23,846 nt of DNA, from NCBI GenBank assembly GCA_035294725.1, contig DATGKK010000089.1:1-23846 (forward strand), read 5' to 3'. Made by a program: the position numbers and the translations under genes. Position 1 is the stretch's first letter. Each line of letters begins with the position of its first letter. This DNA comes from DATGKK01 sp035294725 (lineage in GTDB: Bacteria; Actinomycetota; Acidimicrobiia; Acidimicrobiales; Bog-793). Of the stretch, positions 1 to 6,457 are shown piece after piece. The notes under the pieces were generated by a model. That model saw nothing but the letters and a program-made list of their open reading frames with translations, ran no database searches and was not told the origin of the DNA.

Positions 1-26
1 AGGTTCGAGTCCTCTACGGCCCACCA
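1..26 (+). tRNA. 3' end of a tRNA gene (5' part outside window)
   Basis: The first bases read as a T-arm and acceptor: a T-loop TTCGAGT flanked by AGG and CCTCT, then the acceptor strand ACGGCCC, discriminator A and an encoded CCA at 24-26. The complementary 5' acceptor strand would be GGGCCGT, as in many actinobacterial tRNA-Lys genes, but the anticodon is not in the window, so the isotype is only a guess. tRNA 3' ends are common integration targets, and the next genes are accessory toxin-antitoxin pairs. Confidence 0.75.
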
Positions 27-145
27 ACCAACTCCGGGTGTTGTGACGCTTTCGTCGTTGCCTGAGCTGACCTGACGCGGCAACACGCCCTCTCCTGCCT
101 ACGGTTTCCGGCTGTTCGGACTGGACATCGAGAATGGAGGACGGC

Positions 146-205
146 GTGCGCGTCACGAGCGTGCTGAGAGAGCTGCTCGGCCCGTGTATCGCCCGATCTC
201 GCTGA
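146..205 (+). pseudogene. Possible 5' remnant of an ISL3-family transposase
   Basis: A GTG at 146 with a good ribosome site (GGAGG at 136-140) opens a 19-codon frame, VRVTSVLRELLG..., that ends in TGA at 203-205. The first dozen residues resemble the N-termini of ISL3-type transposases as I remember them. A GGCTGTTCGG-like sequence about 30 nt upstream could be a remnant terminal repeat. The rest of a transposase is absent. This is recognition from memory on a very short match, so it is tentative. Confidence 0.3.
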
Positions 206-242
206 GGATGAAAGCCCTCTCCATCATGCGCTCGAACGCCGA

Positions 243-650
243 TCAGACCCGTACGACCCGAAGCCCGGGAATGTCGTCGTAGTCACCATCTTGGGATGCC
301 ACCGCCAGGTCGTTGGCGATCGCCGTCGCCGCGATCCACGAGTCGTTGATCGGCATTTTCTTGCCAGCGTCTCGAAGGGCAAGGCGCAGAGTTGCCCAGG
401 CATGGGCTACTCCTTCGTCTACTGGTAGAGGGTCGAGCGACGCGGCTGCGGAGAGGGTCTCTAGCCGTCGGGCTCGGGTCGGTCCGTCCTGCGCGGCGAG
501 GACGCCGAGCCGTAGCTCGCCCACGGTGATGACCGACACGGCAACACGATCGGGCGGCCGGGAGGAGAGTGGTCGGTCCTGCTCGATGGCGATGAACAGC
601 GACGTGTCGGCGAGCGCCACCAGATCGACGCGCTCGCTGGAAGCGGTCAC
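243..650 (-). CDS. vapC: VapC-type PIN-domain ribonuclease toxin
   Basis: This 135-residue protein is the usual size for a VapC toxin, an Mg2+-dependent endoribonuclease that cleaves tRNA or rRNA when freed from its antitoxin. The PIN acidic residues are visible: Asp15 in ADTS, Glu45 in GELRLGV, Asp103 in NDSWIAATA, and Asp121/Asp123 in SQDGDY. The GTG start at 650 overlaps the stop of the upstream antitoxin gene in a GTGA junction, the standard translationally coupled order of antitoxin then toxin. No truncation is apparent, so the toxin is probably functional. The RNA target cannot be inferred from the sequence. Confidence 0.9.
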   Translation of the reverse strand: MTASSERVDLVALADTSLFIAIEQDRPLSSRPPDRVAVSVITVGELRLGVLAAQDGPTRARRLETLSAAASLDPLPVDEGVAHAWATLRLALRDAGKKMPINDSWIAATAIANDLAVASQDGDYDDIPGLRVVRV

Positions 651-901
651 GGGATCGGCAGGTCGTCAGTCGTATCGGGCAACAGGTCTGCCAGTTCTCG
701 AGCGAGCCCCGGGTCGGCCCGCCAGCGATCGCTGTTGCGGATGAAGGTGCTCCAGGGCAGCGATCTCGGCCGGGACGGCAGTGGGCGCAGCTCGGCGACT
801 GGCCGTCCGCTCACCGTGACCCGGAGGTGCTCGCCGTGCTCGACCCGACGAAGCACGGCGCTGACGTCGTTTCGAAGCTCGCGTGCAGGGATGTCGGTCA
901 C
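647..901 (-). CDS. vapB: Phd/YefM-family antitoxin (VapB-type partner)
   Basis: This is an 84-residue antitoxin. The N-terminal half (about residues 5-42: IPARELRNDVSAVL, then VEHGE, VTVSGRPVAEL) is the Phd/YefM DNA-binding fold. The C-terminal half, rich in Trp, Arg and Asp, would wrap and neutralise the toxin encoded immediately downstream, with which it shares 4 nt. The start is GTG at 899-901. It has no Shine-Dalgarno, but a TACAGT hexamer sits exactly six bases upstream, so translation is probably leaderless. A GTAGCA/TGCTAC inverted repeat on that promoter would allow autorepression by the complex. Confidence 0.87.
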   Translation of the reverse strand: MTDIPARELRNDVSAVLRRVEHGEHLRVTVSGRPVAELRPLPSRPRSLPWSTFIRNSDRWRADPGLARELADLLPDTTDDLPIP

Positions 902-907
902 AAGGTC

Positions 908-926
908 ACTGTAGCATCTCTGCTAC
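908..926 (-). promoter_or_regulatory. Leaderless promoter and operator of the Phd-VapC pair
   Basis: On the minus strand TACAGT (908-913) fits the TANNNT -10 consensus and ends six bases before the GTG start at 901. A perfect 6-bp inverted repeat, GTAGCA-TCTC-TGCTAC (911-926), overlaps the -10 element. Toxin-antitoxin complexes usually repress their own promoters through such sites. No good -35 element is seen. Confidence 0.6.
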
Positions 927-1217
927 GCCGAGGTCGAGCGGGTCTCGGTTAGAACTTCGAGCCCTTCCCGCAACTCGACCAGGTTCTTAGGTTCGGACGG
1001 GCTCTAGGACCCGCCGTGGCAGAGGATCACCCCGCCGGCGGGGCCGAGGGCAGCCAGTCCAGAGGCGCCACCACTGCGCACGCCGGCGGCGCCTCGAGTT
1101 TGAGCGCGCGCCGATCGAGGACCAGGACCGAAGTACAAGGCATACGGACCGCGTCCGCTGCACCGTTGGCGCGATCAGGTGCAGCTTGGCGCGGTCAACG
1201 GTCGTTCACGGCGCGGA
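927..1217. other. Intergenic stretch between the two toxin-antitoxin pairs
   Basis: No convincing gene is present in these roughly 290 bases. The small frames in it lack family features and ribosome sites. A 14-bp self-complementary sequence, CCCCGCCGGCGGGG (1030-1043), could form a short hairpin but has no T-tract. The stretch lies between the upstream end of one TA operon and the downstream end of the other and may be decayed accessory DNA. Confidence 0.5.
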
Positions 1218-1595
1218 TCAATAGGGCGCCTGCAGATCAGGGAACATTGGGAAGTGCCCGACGTTACGGGTAAGGAGCCGTGCGTTAGTACGGACGGCCG
1301 TGGCTGCGATGGCGAGGTCGGCGCTGTCGATGGTGTGGTGGCTGGGAAGCCACTGGCGGCCGAGGGCGCCTGCCTGGTGCGCGATCTCGGCGTCGACAGG
1401 GTGCCAAACCAGGGTGGACAGCAGCGCACGGGTGCCATCCTCTTCCGTCGGGCGCATGCCGGCGAGAACCTCTATGCGCGTGATCTCACTCGCATGAAGG
1501 ACGCCCGCGGCTCGCTCCCGTTCGAGCAGGGCGCCAGCGCCTGAATGGCCTCGCAGGTAGTCGATCAGTATCGAGGTGTCCACCAGGGCGCTCAC
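1218..1595 (-). CDS. vapC: Second VapC-type PIN-domain toxin
   Basis: From the GTG at 1595 this is a 125-residue PIN toxin. That start is chosen because it overlaps the antitoxin stop in a GTGA junction and leaves the typical opening VSALVDTSILIDYL. Acidic residues are Asp6, Glu42 (TRIEVLAGM) and Asp90/Asp93 (IDSADLAIAATA), followed by LLTRNVGHF, the usual fourth motif with Asn. It shares little sequence with the first VapC at 243-650 beyond the fold, and its antitoxin belongs to another family, so the two pairs were probably acquired separately rather than duplicated. Confidence 0.9.
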   Translation of the reverse strand: MSALVDTSILIDYLRGHSGAGALLERERAAGVLHASEITRIEVLAGMRPTEEDGTRALLSTLVWHPVDAEIAHQAGALGRQWLPSHHTIDSADLAIAATAVRTNARLLTRNVGHFPMFPDLQAPY

Positions 1596-1846
1596 GGGCG
1601 GTTGCTCTCGAGCCGGGAGCCGGAGCGCAGTTGATCGACCCACGCCGCGCCCTCGAGCTCGTGGTCGTTCCAAGAGCCGAAGGCACGCCGCATCGCAGCG
1701 AGGTCGTCCTCGGCGGACCGCCCCGAGCCATAGACCTGCTCGACCGCGTCACGGATCAGGGATGAGAGCGATCGACCGGTCCGCAGGGCGGCGGCATCCA
1801 GAGCACGCCGTGCCTCGTCGGTCAAGGAGATCTGAGTCCGCTGCAT
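1592..1846 (-). CDS. vapB: Ribbon-helix-helix antitoxin (VapB type)
   Basis: This 84-residue protein begins MQRTQISLTDEARRALDAAA and continues RTGRSLSSLIRDAVEQVY, a ribbon-helix-helix DNA-binding domain in the first 40 residues. The C-terminal part (GSWNDHELEGAAWVDQL) is a typical toxin-binding tail. It shares 4 nt with its VapC. There is no Shine-Dalgarno before the ATG. A TAACCT hexamer lies exactly six bases upstream, and an 8-bp inverted repeat covers both the hexamer and the start codon, implying a leaderless, autorepressed transcript. Confidence 0.88.
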   Translation of the reverse strand: MQRTQISLTDEARRALDAAALRTGRSLSSLIRDAVEQVYGSGRSAEDDLAAMRRAFGSWNDHELEGAAWVDQLRSGSRLESNRP

Positions 1847-1863
1847 GATGTAAGGTTACATCA
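1846..1863 (-). promoter_or_regulatory. Leaderless promoter within a perfect palindromic operator
   Basis: TGATGTAA (1846-1853), two bases, then TTACATCA (1856-1863) form a perfect inverted repeat. The minus-strand -10 TAACCT (1853-1858) is at its centre and ends six bases before the ATG at 1846, so the operator overlaps the start codon itself. Binding here by the ribbon-helix-helix antitoxin or its toxin complex would block transcription. That binding is inferred from family behaviour. Confidence 0.65.
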
Positions 1864-1971
1864 CCCCTCTGAAGGCGACGGGCGGCCGATCCCGGCACGC
1901 TCCGTTCGTGCCGTTCACGCCTGAACTGCTCCAGCTGGTGTCGCCGACTGCCCCGCTGCGTGATGATCGCC

Positions 1972-3375
1972 TCAGCGGCGAAGGCGAACCCGTCGCCGCT
2001 GGCCCGCTCCACCTCCGCCACCGCGGTCGGACACGCGATCGAGGGCTGTCTGCTCGACGAACTCGGACGGCCCGACGGGCGGAGAGTACAGCCATCCCTG
2101 GAACATGTCGCAGCCCGTCGCCTCGAGGGCCGGGATCTGGTTCTCCTCCTCGACGCCCTCGGCGACGACCTCGAGCCCGAGTGCATGAGCGAGGTCGACC
2201 ACGCTCGCCACGATGACGGCGTCCTCCGGGCTCGTCGTGAGCTCGTCGATGAAGGACTTGTCGATCTTCAACCCGTCGAGCGGGAACTTGCGCAGGTAGC
2301 TCAGGGATGAAAAGCCCGTCCCGAAGTCGTCGACGGCAAGACGCACCCCGAGGTTCTTCAAGCGCCGGAGGATCCCGAGCGCTTCCTCGGGCTCGGTCAT
2401 GAGAGCGCTCTCGGTGATCTCGAGCATGAGCCGGTTCGGGGGCATGCCGGTATCGAGCAGGACATTGCGGACTTCCTCGACGAGGCCCGGATCGGCCAGC
2501 TGGCGGGCAGAGAGGTTGACCTCCATCACGTCAACGATGGGAGCGCGCCGCTCCCGCTCCGCCTCGACGGCCCAGAGCTGATAGGTCTCGCAGGCGAGGC
2601 GGAGCACCTTGGCCCCGATCGGGACGATGAGGCCCGTCACCTCCGCCGCGTGGATGAAATCGACCGGGAGCACGAGGCCGTGCTCGGGATGCCGCCAGCG
2701 CACGAGCGCCTCCACGCCGACGAGACGCCGGTCGGCCAGCGCGAGCACGGGCTGATAGTGGACCTCGAACTCGTCCCGCTCGAGGGCGAGGTGGAGCGAG
2801 CTCTCGGCATGGTCGCGGGGACCGAGGCCGGGGCGCATCGACTCGTCGTACCGCTCGACCCGGCCGCCCCCGCGCCGCTTCGCGCGGGCAGCGGCGATGC
2901 CGGCGTTCGCGATGAGCTCCCCTACGTCCGCCGAAGGGTCCGGCGTGAGGGCCCAGCCGAAGCTCGCCGTCACGAAGATGGAACGGCCCTCCGCCTGGAC
3001 GGGTTGGCGCAGCTCGGCCAGAAGACGAGCGGCGACCTCGTCCACCCGGTTCCCGACCTCCCTGCCCTCGAGGAGCAGGAGGAACTCGTCGCCGGCAAGA
3101 CGGGCGACCACCTCGTCGGGCGAGACGATCGCCCCGAGCCGCTCGGCGACCGCACGGATCACCTCGTCGCCGGCCTCGTGCCCGAGCGTGTCGTTCACCG
3201 AGTGGAAGCGGTCGAGGTCAACCTTCATCACGGCAAGCTGGCCTCGCCCCTCCGCCAGGCGATCGAGGGCGTACGAGGCCAGATAGGTGAACATGCCTCT
3301 CGTCGGCAGCCCGGTCAGCGGATCGTAGAGCTCCATCCGAGTCGGACGCGAACCGTCCGGCCGGGGCGCGCTCAC
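1972..3375 (-). CDS. Cytosolic c-di-GMP protein with AGDEF and EAL domains
   Basis: The protein has 467 residues from GTG 3375 (472 from GTG 3390). It starts almost directly at the GGDEF fold (YDPLTGLPTR), with no sensor or membrane segment. The diguanylate cyclase signature reads AGDEF (about 94-98) instead of GGDEF. The following EAL domain looks complete: VEALVRWRHP (EAL about 222-224), NLSARQL, LEITESALM, DDFGTGFSSL, LKIDKSFI, VAEGVEE and FQGWLYSPP. It is therefore probably a c-di-GMP phosphodiesterase, with a GGDEF domain that is either weakly active or a GTP/c-di-GMP sensor. A Gly/Arg-rich tail ends the protein. The 3375 start is preferred because a leaderless mini-ORF ends on it (GTGA). 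The gene diverges from the LCP gene. Confidence 0.88.
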   Translation of the reverse strand: MSAPRPDGSRPTRMELYDPLTGLPTRGMFTYLASYALDRLAEGRGQLAVMKVDLDRFHSVNDTLGHEAGDEVIRAVAERLGAIVSPDEVVARLAGDEFLLLLEGREVGNRVDEVAARLLAELRQPVQAEGRSIFVTASFGWALTPDPSADVGELIANAGIAAARAKRRGGGRVERYDESMRPGLGPRDHAESSLHLALERDEFEVHYQPVLALADRRLVGVEALVRWRHPEHGLVLPVDFIHAAEVTGLIVPIGAKVLRLACETYQLWAVEAERERRAPIVDVMEVNLSARQLADPGLVEEVRNVLLDTGMPPNRLMLEITESALMTEPEEALGILRRLKNLGVRLAVDDFGTGFSSLSYLRKFPLDGLKIDKSFIDELTTSPEDAVIVASVVDLAHALGLEVVAEGVEEENQIPALEATGCDMFQGWLYSPPVGPSEFVEQTALDRVSDRGGGGGAGQRRRVRLRR

Positions 3376-3398
3376 GGTGTCGAGGGCCACCGGTGCAT
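3372..3398 (-). CDS. Putative 8-residue leaderless leader ORF (MHRWPSTP)
   Basis: An ATG at 3398 lies exactly six bases after a TACAGT -10 hexamer (3405-3410). It opens an eight-codon frame whose TGA (3372-3374) overlaps the GTG at 3373-3375 of the c-di-GMP gene. The layout matches the mini-ORF at 4840-4890. It would let ribosomes load on a leaderless 5' end and re-initiate on the main gene, which has no Shine-Dalgarno. There is no conservation evidence, so coincidence is possible. Confidence 0.4.
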   Translation of the reverse strand: MHRWPSTP

Positions 3399-3404
3399 GC
3401 GACG

Positions 3405-3410
3405 ACTGTA
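3405..3410 (-). promoter_or_regulatory. Candidate -10 element (TACAGT) for the c-di-GMP gene
   Basis: The minus-strand TACAGT fits TANNNT and is six bases from an ATG at 3398. It is the only good -10 candidate in the divergent gap 3391-3526. No clear -35 element is seen. Confidence 0.45.
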
Positions 3411-3512
3411 TTGCACCGGCCCCGCCGACCGGGGGATCGTCCGGCTTTCTCAGCTGGAGCTACGCGACGAAGGTGGCGGCGCCGCGTCACCCTCCATGGG
3501 ACTTCGCGTGGC

Positions 3513-3518
3513 TAACCT
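3513..3518 (+). promoter_or_regulatory. Candidate -10 element (TAACCT) for the LCP gene
   Basis: TAACCT fits TANNNT and ends eight bases before the ATG at 3527, which has no Shine-Dalgarno. This suggests a leaderless or nearly leaderless transcript, although the spacing is two bases longer than at the other sites in the window. Confidence 0.35.
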
Positions 3519-3526
3519 GCGCGCGG

Positions 3527-4750
3527 ATGCCGAACGACTTCCCTCACCTGGGGGGCCGACACCGCAGCGTCTACCGGTCGACGCGGCGACACCTGTTCGG
3601 ACGGCGTCATGATCTCGGCTCCTTCGCCTCCTCGCCGCCCGGTCTCGCTCGGGGCCGCCACACCCACTCGGCCCGGCGGCGCTGGCCGAAGCGTGTCCTC
3701 GTCGGCGTCGCGTCGCTCGTCGTCCTCGCCCTCGTGCTCCTGGCCGCCGACGCGGCGTACGTCTACGTCAAGCTCGGCGACATACAGCGGGAGACGGTCA
3801 GCACGCTCGTGCCGGCCAAGGCAGGGCAGCCCCTTGACGTGCTGCTCGTCGGCTCCGACTCGCGCCAGTGCGACAGCGCGGCGCAGTCCGCCGCCTTCGG
3901 CAGCGCCACCACGGTCACCGGGCAGCGCTCGGACACGCTCCTCGTGGCCCGTTTCCTCACCGACGGGCAGGTCGAGCTGCTCTCCATCCCTCGCGACCTC
4001 TGGGTCCCCATCTGGGGCACGCACGGCTCGGCGAAGATCAACTCGGCGTTCAACGGCGGTCCCGCCCCGCTCGTGAAGACGATCGAGACCGATCTCGGCA
4101 TCCCGATCAACCACGTGGTCATGACGAATTTCTGCGGCTTCCCCGGCATGGTGAACGCGCTCGGCGGGATCTACATGGACTTCCGCTACCCCGTCACCGA
4201 CCGCTACACCGGCCTGTACGTCACCCACCTCGGTTGCCAGCTCGTCGACGGCACCGAGGCGCTGCAGATCGTGCGGAGCCGGCATCTCTACTACTACGCC
4301 GGCGGCCACTGGCATTACGACGGAATGAGCGACTTCTCGCGGATAAAGCGGCAGCAGGCGTTCTTCCACGCCCTGCTCGATCGGCTCCACTCGGTCGTCC
4401 CCGACGTGTTCCGGCTGAACAGCTTCGTCGACGCCGCCGTCCACGACTTCGCCGTCGACTCGACGTTCTCTCCGAGCGAGATGCTGGCACTGGCGTGGCA
4501 CTATCACGCGCTCGGCGTCTCGGACCTCCACACCTCGACGCTGCCCGTGAGCGAGGCGGTCATCGACGGCCAGGACGCGCTCCTCCCCATACCCGAGGAC
4601 AAGGCCGTCGTGGCGGCATTCCTCTCGGGGAACGTGCGCAGCTTCACCGCCGCCCTCGGTCGGCCGTCGAACCCAGTGCTCACGAGCAGCTCGGTCGTGA
4701 ACCCCAATGCCCTCAGCGAGCCGTGGAACCCGCAACCCTGCAACCCGTGA
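3527..4750 (+). CDS. LytR-CpsA-Psr (LCP) family cell-wall glycopolymer transferase
   Basis: LCP enzymes move lipid-linked glycopolymers (teichoic acid, arabinogalactan or capsule-like chains) onto peptidoglycan outside the membrane. From ATG 3527 the protein has 407 residues: a basic cytosolic stretch (1-55), one membrane helix (about 56-82) and an extracellular LCP domain. The domain shows LLVGSDSR (106-113), RSDTLLVARF, LLSIPRDLW (151-159), KINSAFNGG (170-178), RSRH (250-253) and DFSRIKRQQ (269-277), the set of Arg and Asp residues that hold the polyprenyl pyrophosphate. The open frame continues upstream to 3377, but that part overlaps the divergent gene's start and has no signature. It stands alone here, about 10 kb from the glycan genes it might serve. 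Confidence 0.88.
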   Translation: MPNDFPHLGGRHRSVYRSTRRHLFGRRHDLGSFASSPPGLARGRHTHSARRRWPKRVLVGVASLVVLALVLLAADAAYVYVKLGDIQRETVSTLVPAKAGQPLDVLLVGSDSRQCDSAAQSAAFGSATTVTGQRSDTLLVARFLTDGQVELLSIPRDLWVPIWGTHGSAKINSAFNGGPAPLVKTIETDLGIPINHVVMTNFCGFPGMVNALGGIYMDFRYPVTDRYTGLYVTHLGCQLVDGTEALQIVRSRHLYYYAGGHWHYDGMSDFSRIKRQQAFFHALLDRLHSVVPDVFRLNSFVDAAVHDFAVDSTFSPSEMLALAWHYHALGVSDLHTSTLPVSEAVIDGQDALLPIPEDKAVVAAFLSGNVRSFTAALGRPSNPVLTSSSVVNPNALSEPWNPQPCNP

Positions 4751-4827
4751 GCAGCGGCGCCGACACGACCTCTCTCCGCCCGGATCGACGCCGGCCTGAT
4801 CCTGTGGTGGAGGGCCCGCGCCGGATG

Positions 4828-4833
4828 TAGGGT
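4828..4833 (+). promoter_or_regulatory. -10 element (TAGGGT) of a leaderless transcript
   Basis: TAGGGT fits TANNNT and ends exactly six bases before an ATG at 4840. It lies in the short gap after the LCP stop and would serve the SRPBCC-oxidoreductase-HxlR operon. No recognisable -35 element is present. Confidence 0.45.
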
Positions 4834-4839
4834 TCCAAG

Positions 4840-4890
4840 ATGGAACTAACACCGAGGGCGCCGTCGGCGCCGCTCCCCGCACTGCGATGA
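4840..4890 (+). CDS. Putative 16-residue leaderless leader ORF coupled to the SRPBCC gene
   Basis: ATG at 4840 opens a 16-codon frame (MELTPRAPSAPLPALR). Its TGA at 4888-4890 overlaps the ATG of the SRPBCC gene in an ATGA junction. A -10 hexamer sits six bases upstream of the mini-ORF, so it would start at the mRNA 5' end. The SRPBCC start has no convincing ribosome site, which fits coupling by re-initiation. The peptide has no recognisable function and may matter only as a translation device. Confidence 0.45.
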   Translation: MELTPRAPSAPLPALR

Positions 4891-5378
4891 GATACGCCGA
4901 CGGCCCCTCCACCGAGGTCGAGGTCCTGATCGACGCGCCGCTCGAGCGGGTCTGGGAGCTCGTCACGGACGTGAACGTGCCGAGCCGCTTCTCGCCCGAG
5001 CTGACAGAAGCCGCTTGGCTGGACGAGGGGCCACGGCTCGGCGCCCGCTTCCGCGGCCGCAGCCACCACCCGGCACTCGGTTCGTGGGAGACCACCTCGT
5101 GGGTGGACCGCTACGAGCCCGGGCGTGTGTTCGGGTGGGCGGTGTCCAATCCGGACCACCCCTCGGCAACGTGGTGGTACACGCTCGACGAGATGGGAGG
5201 GAGAGTGCGGCTGCGCCACGGTGGCCGGATGGGGCCCGCTCCCTCCGGTCTCAACCTCGCCATCGAGCGGGCGCCGGAGAAGGAGGAGCGCATCGTCGCC
5301 CGCCGCCTCGAGGAGTGGAGAGCGGGCATGCAGGCAACGGTCGACGGCATCAAGGCGCTCGCCGAGGGGCGCCGGTAG
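4887..5378 (+). CDS. SRPBCC-family protein (polyketide cyclase/dehydrase-like)
   Basis: This 163-residue protein has the pattern of a START/Bet v1-like hydrophobic ligand-binding fold. It opens with a strand and IDAPLERVWELVTDVNVPSRFSPEL, has WLDEGPRLGARFRGR, WETTSWVDRYEPGRVFGWAV and TWWYTLDE in the middle, and ends in a long C-terminal helix (about 130-158). No catalytic residues can be assigned. Such proteins in actinobacteria are usually annotated as polyketide cyclase 2 or SRPBCC. It is first of three overlapping genes, with an F420-type oxidoreductase and an HxlR regulator after it, so it may bind the substrate or product of that oxidoreductase. That role is inferred from position only. 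Confidence 0.8.
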   Translation: MRYADGPSTEVEVLIDAPLERVWELVTDVNVPSRFSPELTEAAWLDEGPRLGARFRGRSHHPALGSWETTSWVDRYEPGRVFGWAVSNPDHPSATWWYTLDEMGGRVRLRHGGRMGPAPSGLNLAIERAPEKEERIVARRLEEWRAGMQATVDGIKALAEGRR

Positions 5379-6457
5379 TGCGCGTCGGGGTTTCCATCGC
5401 CTCCCTCGCTGCGGCCGAGGTGGAATTCGTCACCGAGGCCGAGCGGCTCGGGGCGGACTCGGTCTGGTCGGCGGAATTCTGGGCAGGCGACGCTCTCACG
5501 CCGTTGGCCTATCTGGCCGCAAGGACCTCGACCATCCGTCTCGCCACCGGCATCGCCCAACTCGGCGCGCGAACCCCGGCCATGCTGGCCATGTCGGCGA
5601 TGTCGATGCAGGCGCTGTCGTGCGGCCGGTTCGTCCTGGGCCTGGGTACGAGCGGTCCGCAGGTCATGGAGGGCTGGCACGGAGTCCGCTTCGACCGGCC
5701 CATCCGCCGAACCCGGGAGACGATCGAGATACTGCGCCAGGTGAGCTCCGGAGAGCCACTTGCCTACCGCGGCCAGATCTACACCCTCCCCCTCCCCGGC
5801 GGGGAGGGCCGGGCGATCCGCTCGGCGATGCCGGCGGTCCACATACCCGTCTACGTCGCTGCGCTCGGGCCGGCCAACCTGCGCCTCACGGGCGAGCTGG
5901 CCGACGGCTGGATCGGGAACTCGTTCTTTCCCGAGAGCTCCCACGTGTTCTTCGACTCCATCCGGGAGGGTGCCGCCGCGGCCGGCCGGGACTTCGGCGA
6001 GCTCGACCTGACCGTGGCGGTCGGGGTCGAGCTCACCGACGACGTGGAAGGCGCCGGCCGCCGCCACGCCGCCGGGTACGCCTTCACCTTCGGCGCCATG
6101 GGCTCGGCCAGGACCAACTTCTACAACGACGCCTTCGCCCGCCAGGGCTTCGCCGCAGACGTGGAGGCGGTGCAGGACCTCTGGCGTTCCGGCCGGCACG
6201 ACGCCGCCCGGGAACGGGTCCCGATCGAAATCGGCCTCGGGACCAACCTGATCGGAACCGACACCATGATCATGGACCGCCTGCGGCGGTATCGCGATGC
6301 CGGAGTCACCAGCCTGCGTGCCGGCTTTGGCAACGGCGACCCGCATCGGCGGCTCGACGACCTTGCTCACCTGCTCGACCTCGTGCGCCGGGTCGAGGCC
6401 GAGACGCCCACGACGGACCGGGACCCTCTGTCGCCGGAGCAGGAGGGGCCAGGGTGA
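5378..6457 (+). CDS. F420-dependent luciferase-like oxidoreductase, Rv3520c type
   Basis: The 359-residue protein starts at GTG 5378, which shares one base with the preceding TAG stop and follows a GAGGGG ribosome site. It is a luciferase-like TIM-barrel oxidoreductase. The segments SAEFWAGDALTPLAYLAART, IRLATGIAQLGARTPAMLAM, GRFVLGLGTSGPQVMEGWHG and YTLPLPGGEGRAIR are the hallmark sequences of the group named for mycobacterial Rv3520c, which is predicted to use reduced coenzyme F420. The substrate is unknown. The end overlaps the HxlR gene by GTGA. The mycobacteria-like sequence supports actinobacterial origin and an F420-making host. Confidence 0.88.
   Translation: MRVGVSIASLAAAEVEFVTEAERLGADSVWSAEFWAGDALTPLAYLAARTSTIRLATGIAQLGARTPAMLAMSAMSMQALSCGRFVLGLGTSGPQVMEGWHGVRFDRPIRRTRETIEILRQVSSGEPLAYRGQIYTLPLPGGEGRAIRSAMPAVHIPVYVAALGPANLRLTGELADGWIGNSFFPESSHVFFDSIREGAAAAGRDFGELDLTVAVGVELTDDVEGAGRRHAAGYAFTFGAMGSARTNFYNDAFARQGFAADVEAVQDLWRSGRHDAARERVPIEIGLGTNLIGTDTMIMDRLRRYRDAGVTSLRAGFGNGDPHRRLDDLAHLLDLVRRVEAETPTTDRDPLSPEQEGPG

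Noticed and set aside
3512..5095. Open frame of 527 codons antisense to the LCP gene
   Set aside because: The LCP signature motifs on the plus strand are decisive; the antisense sequence is a shadow.
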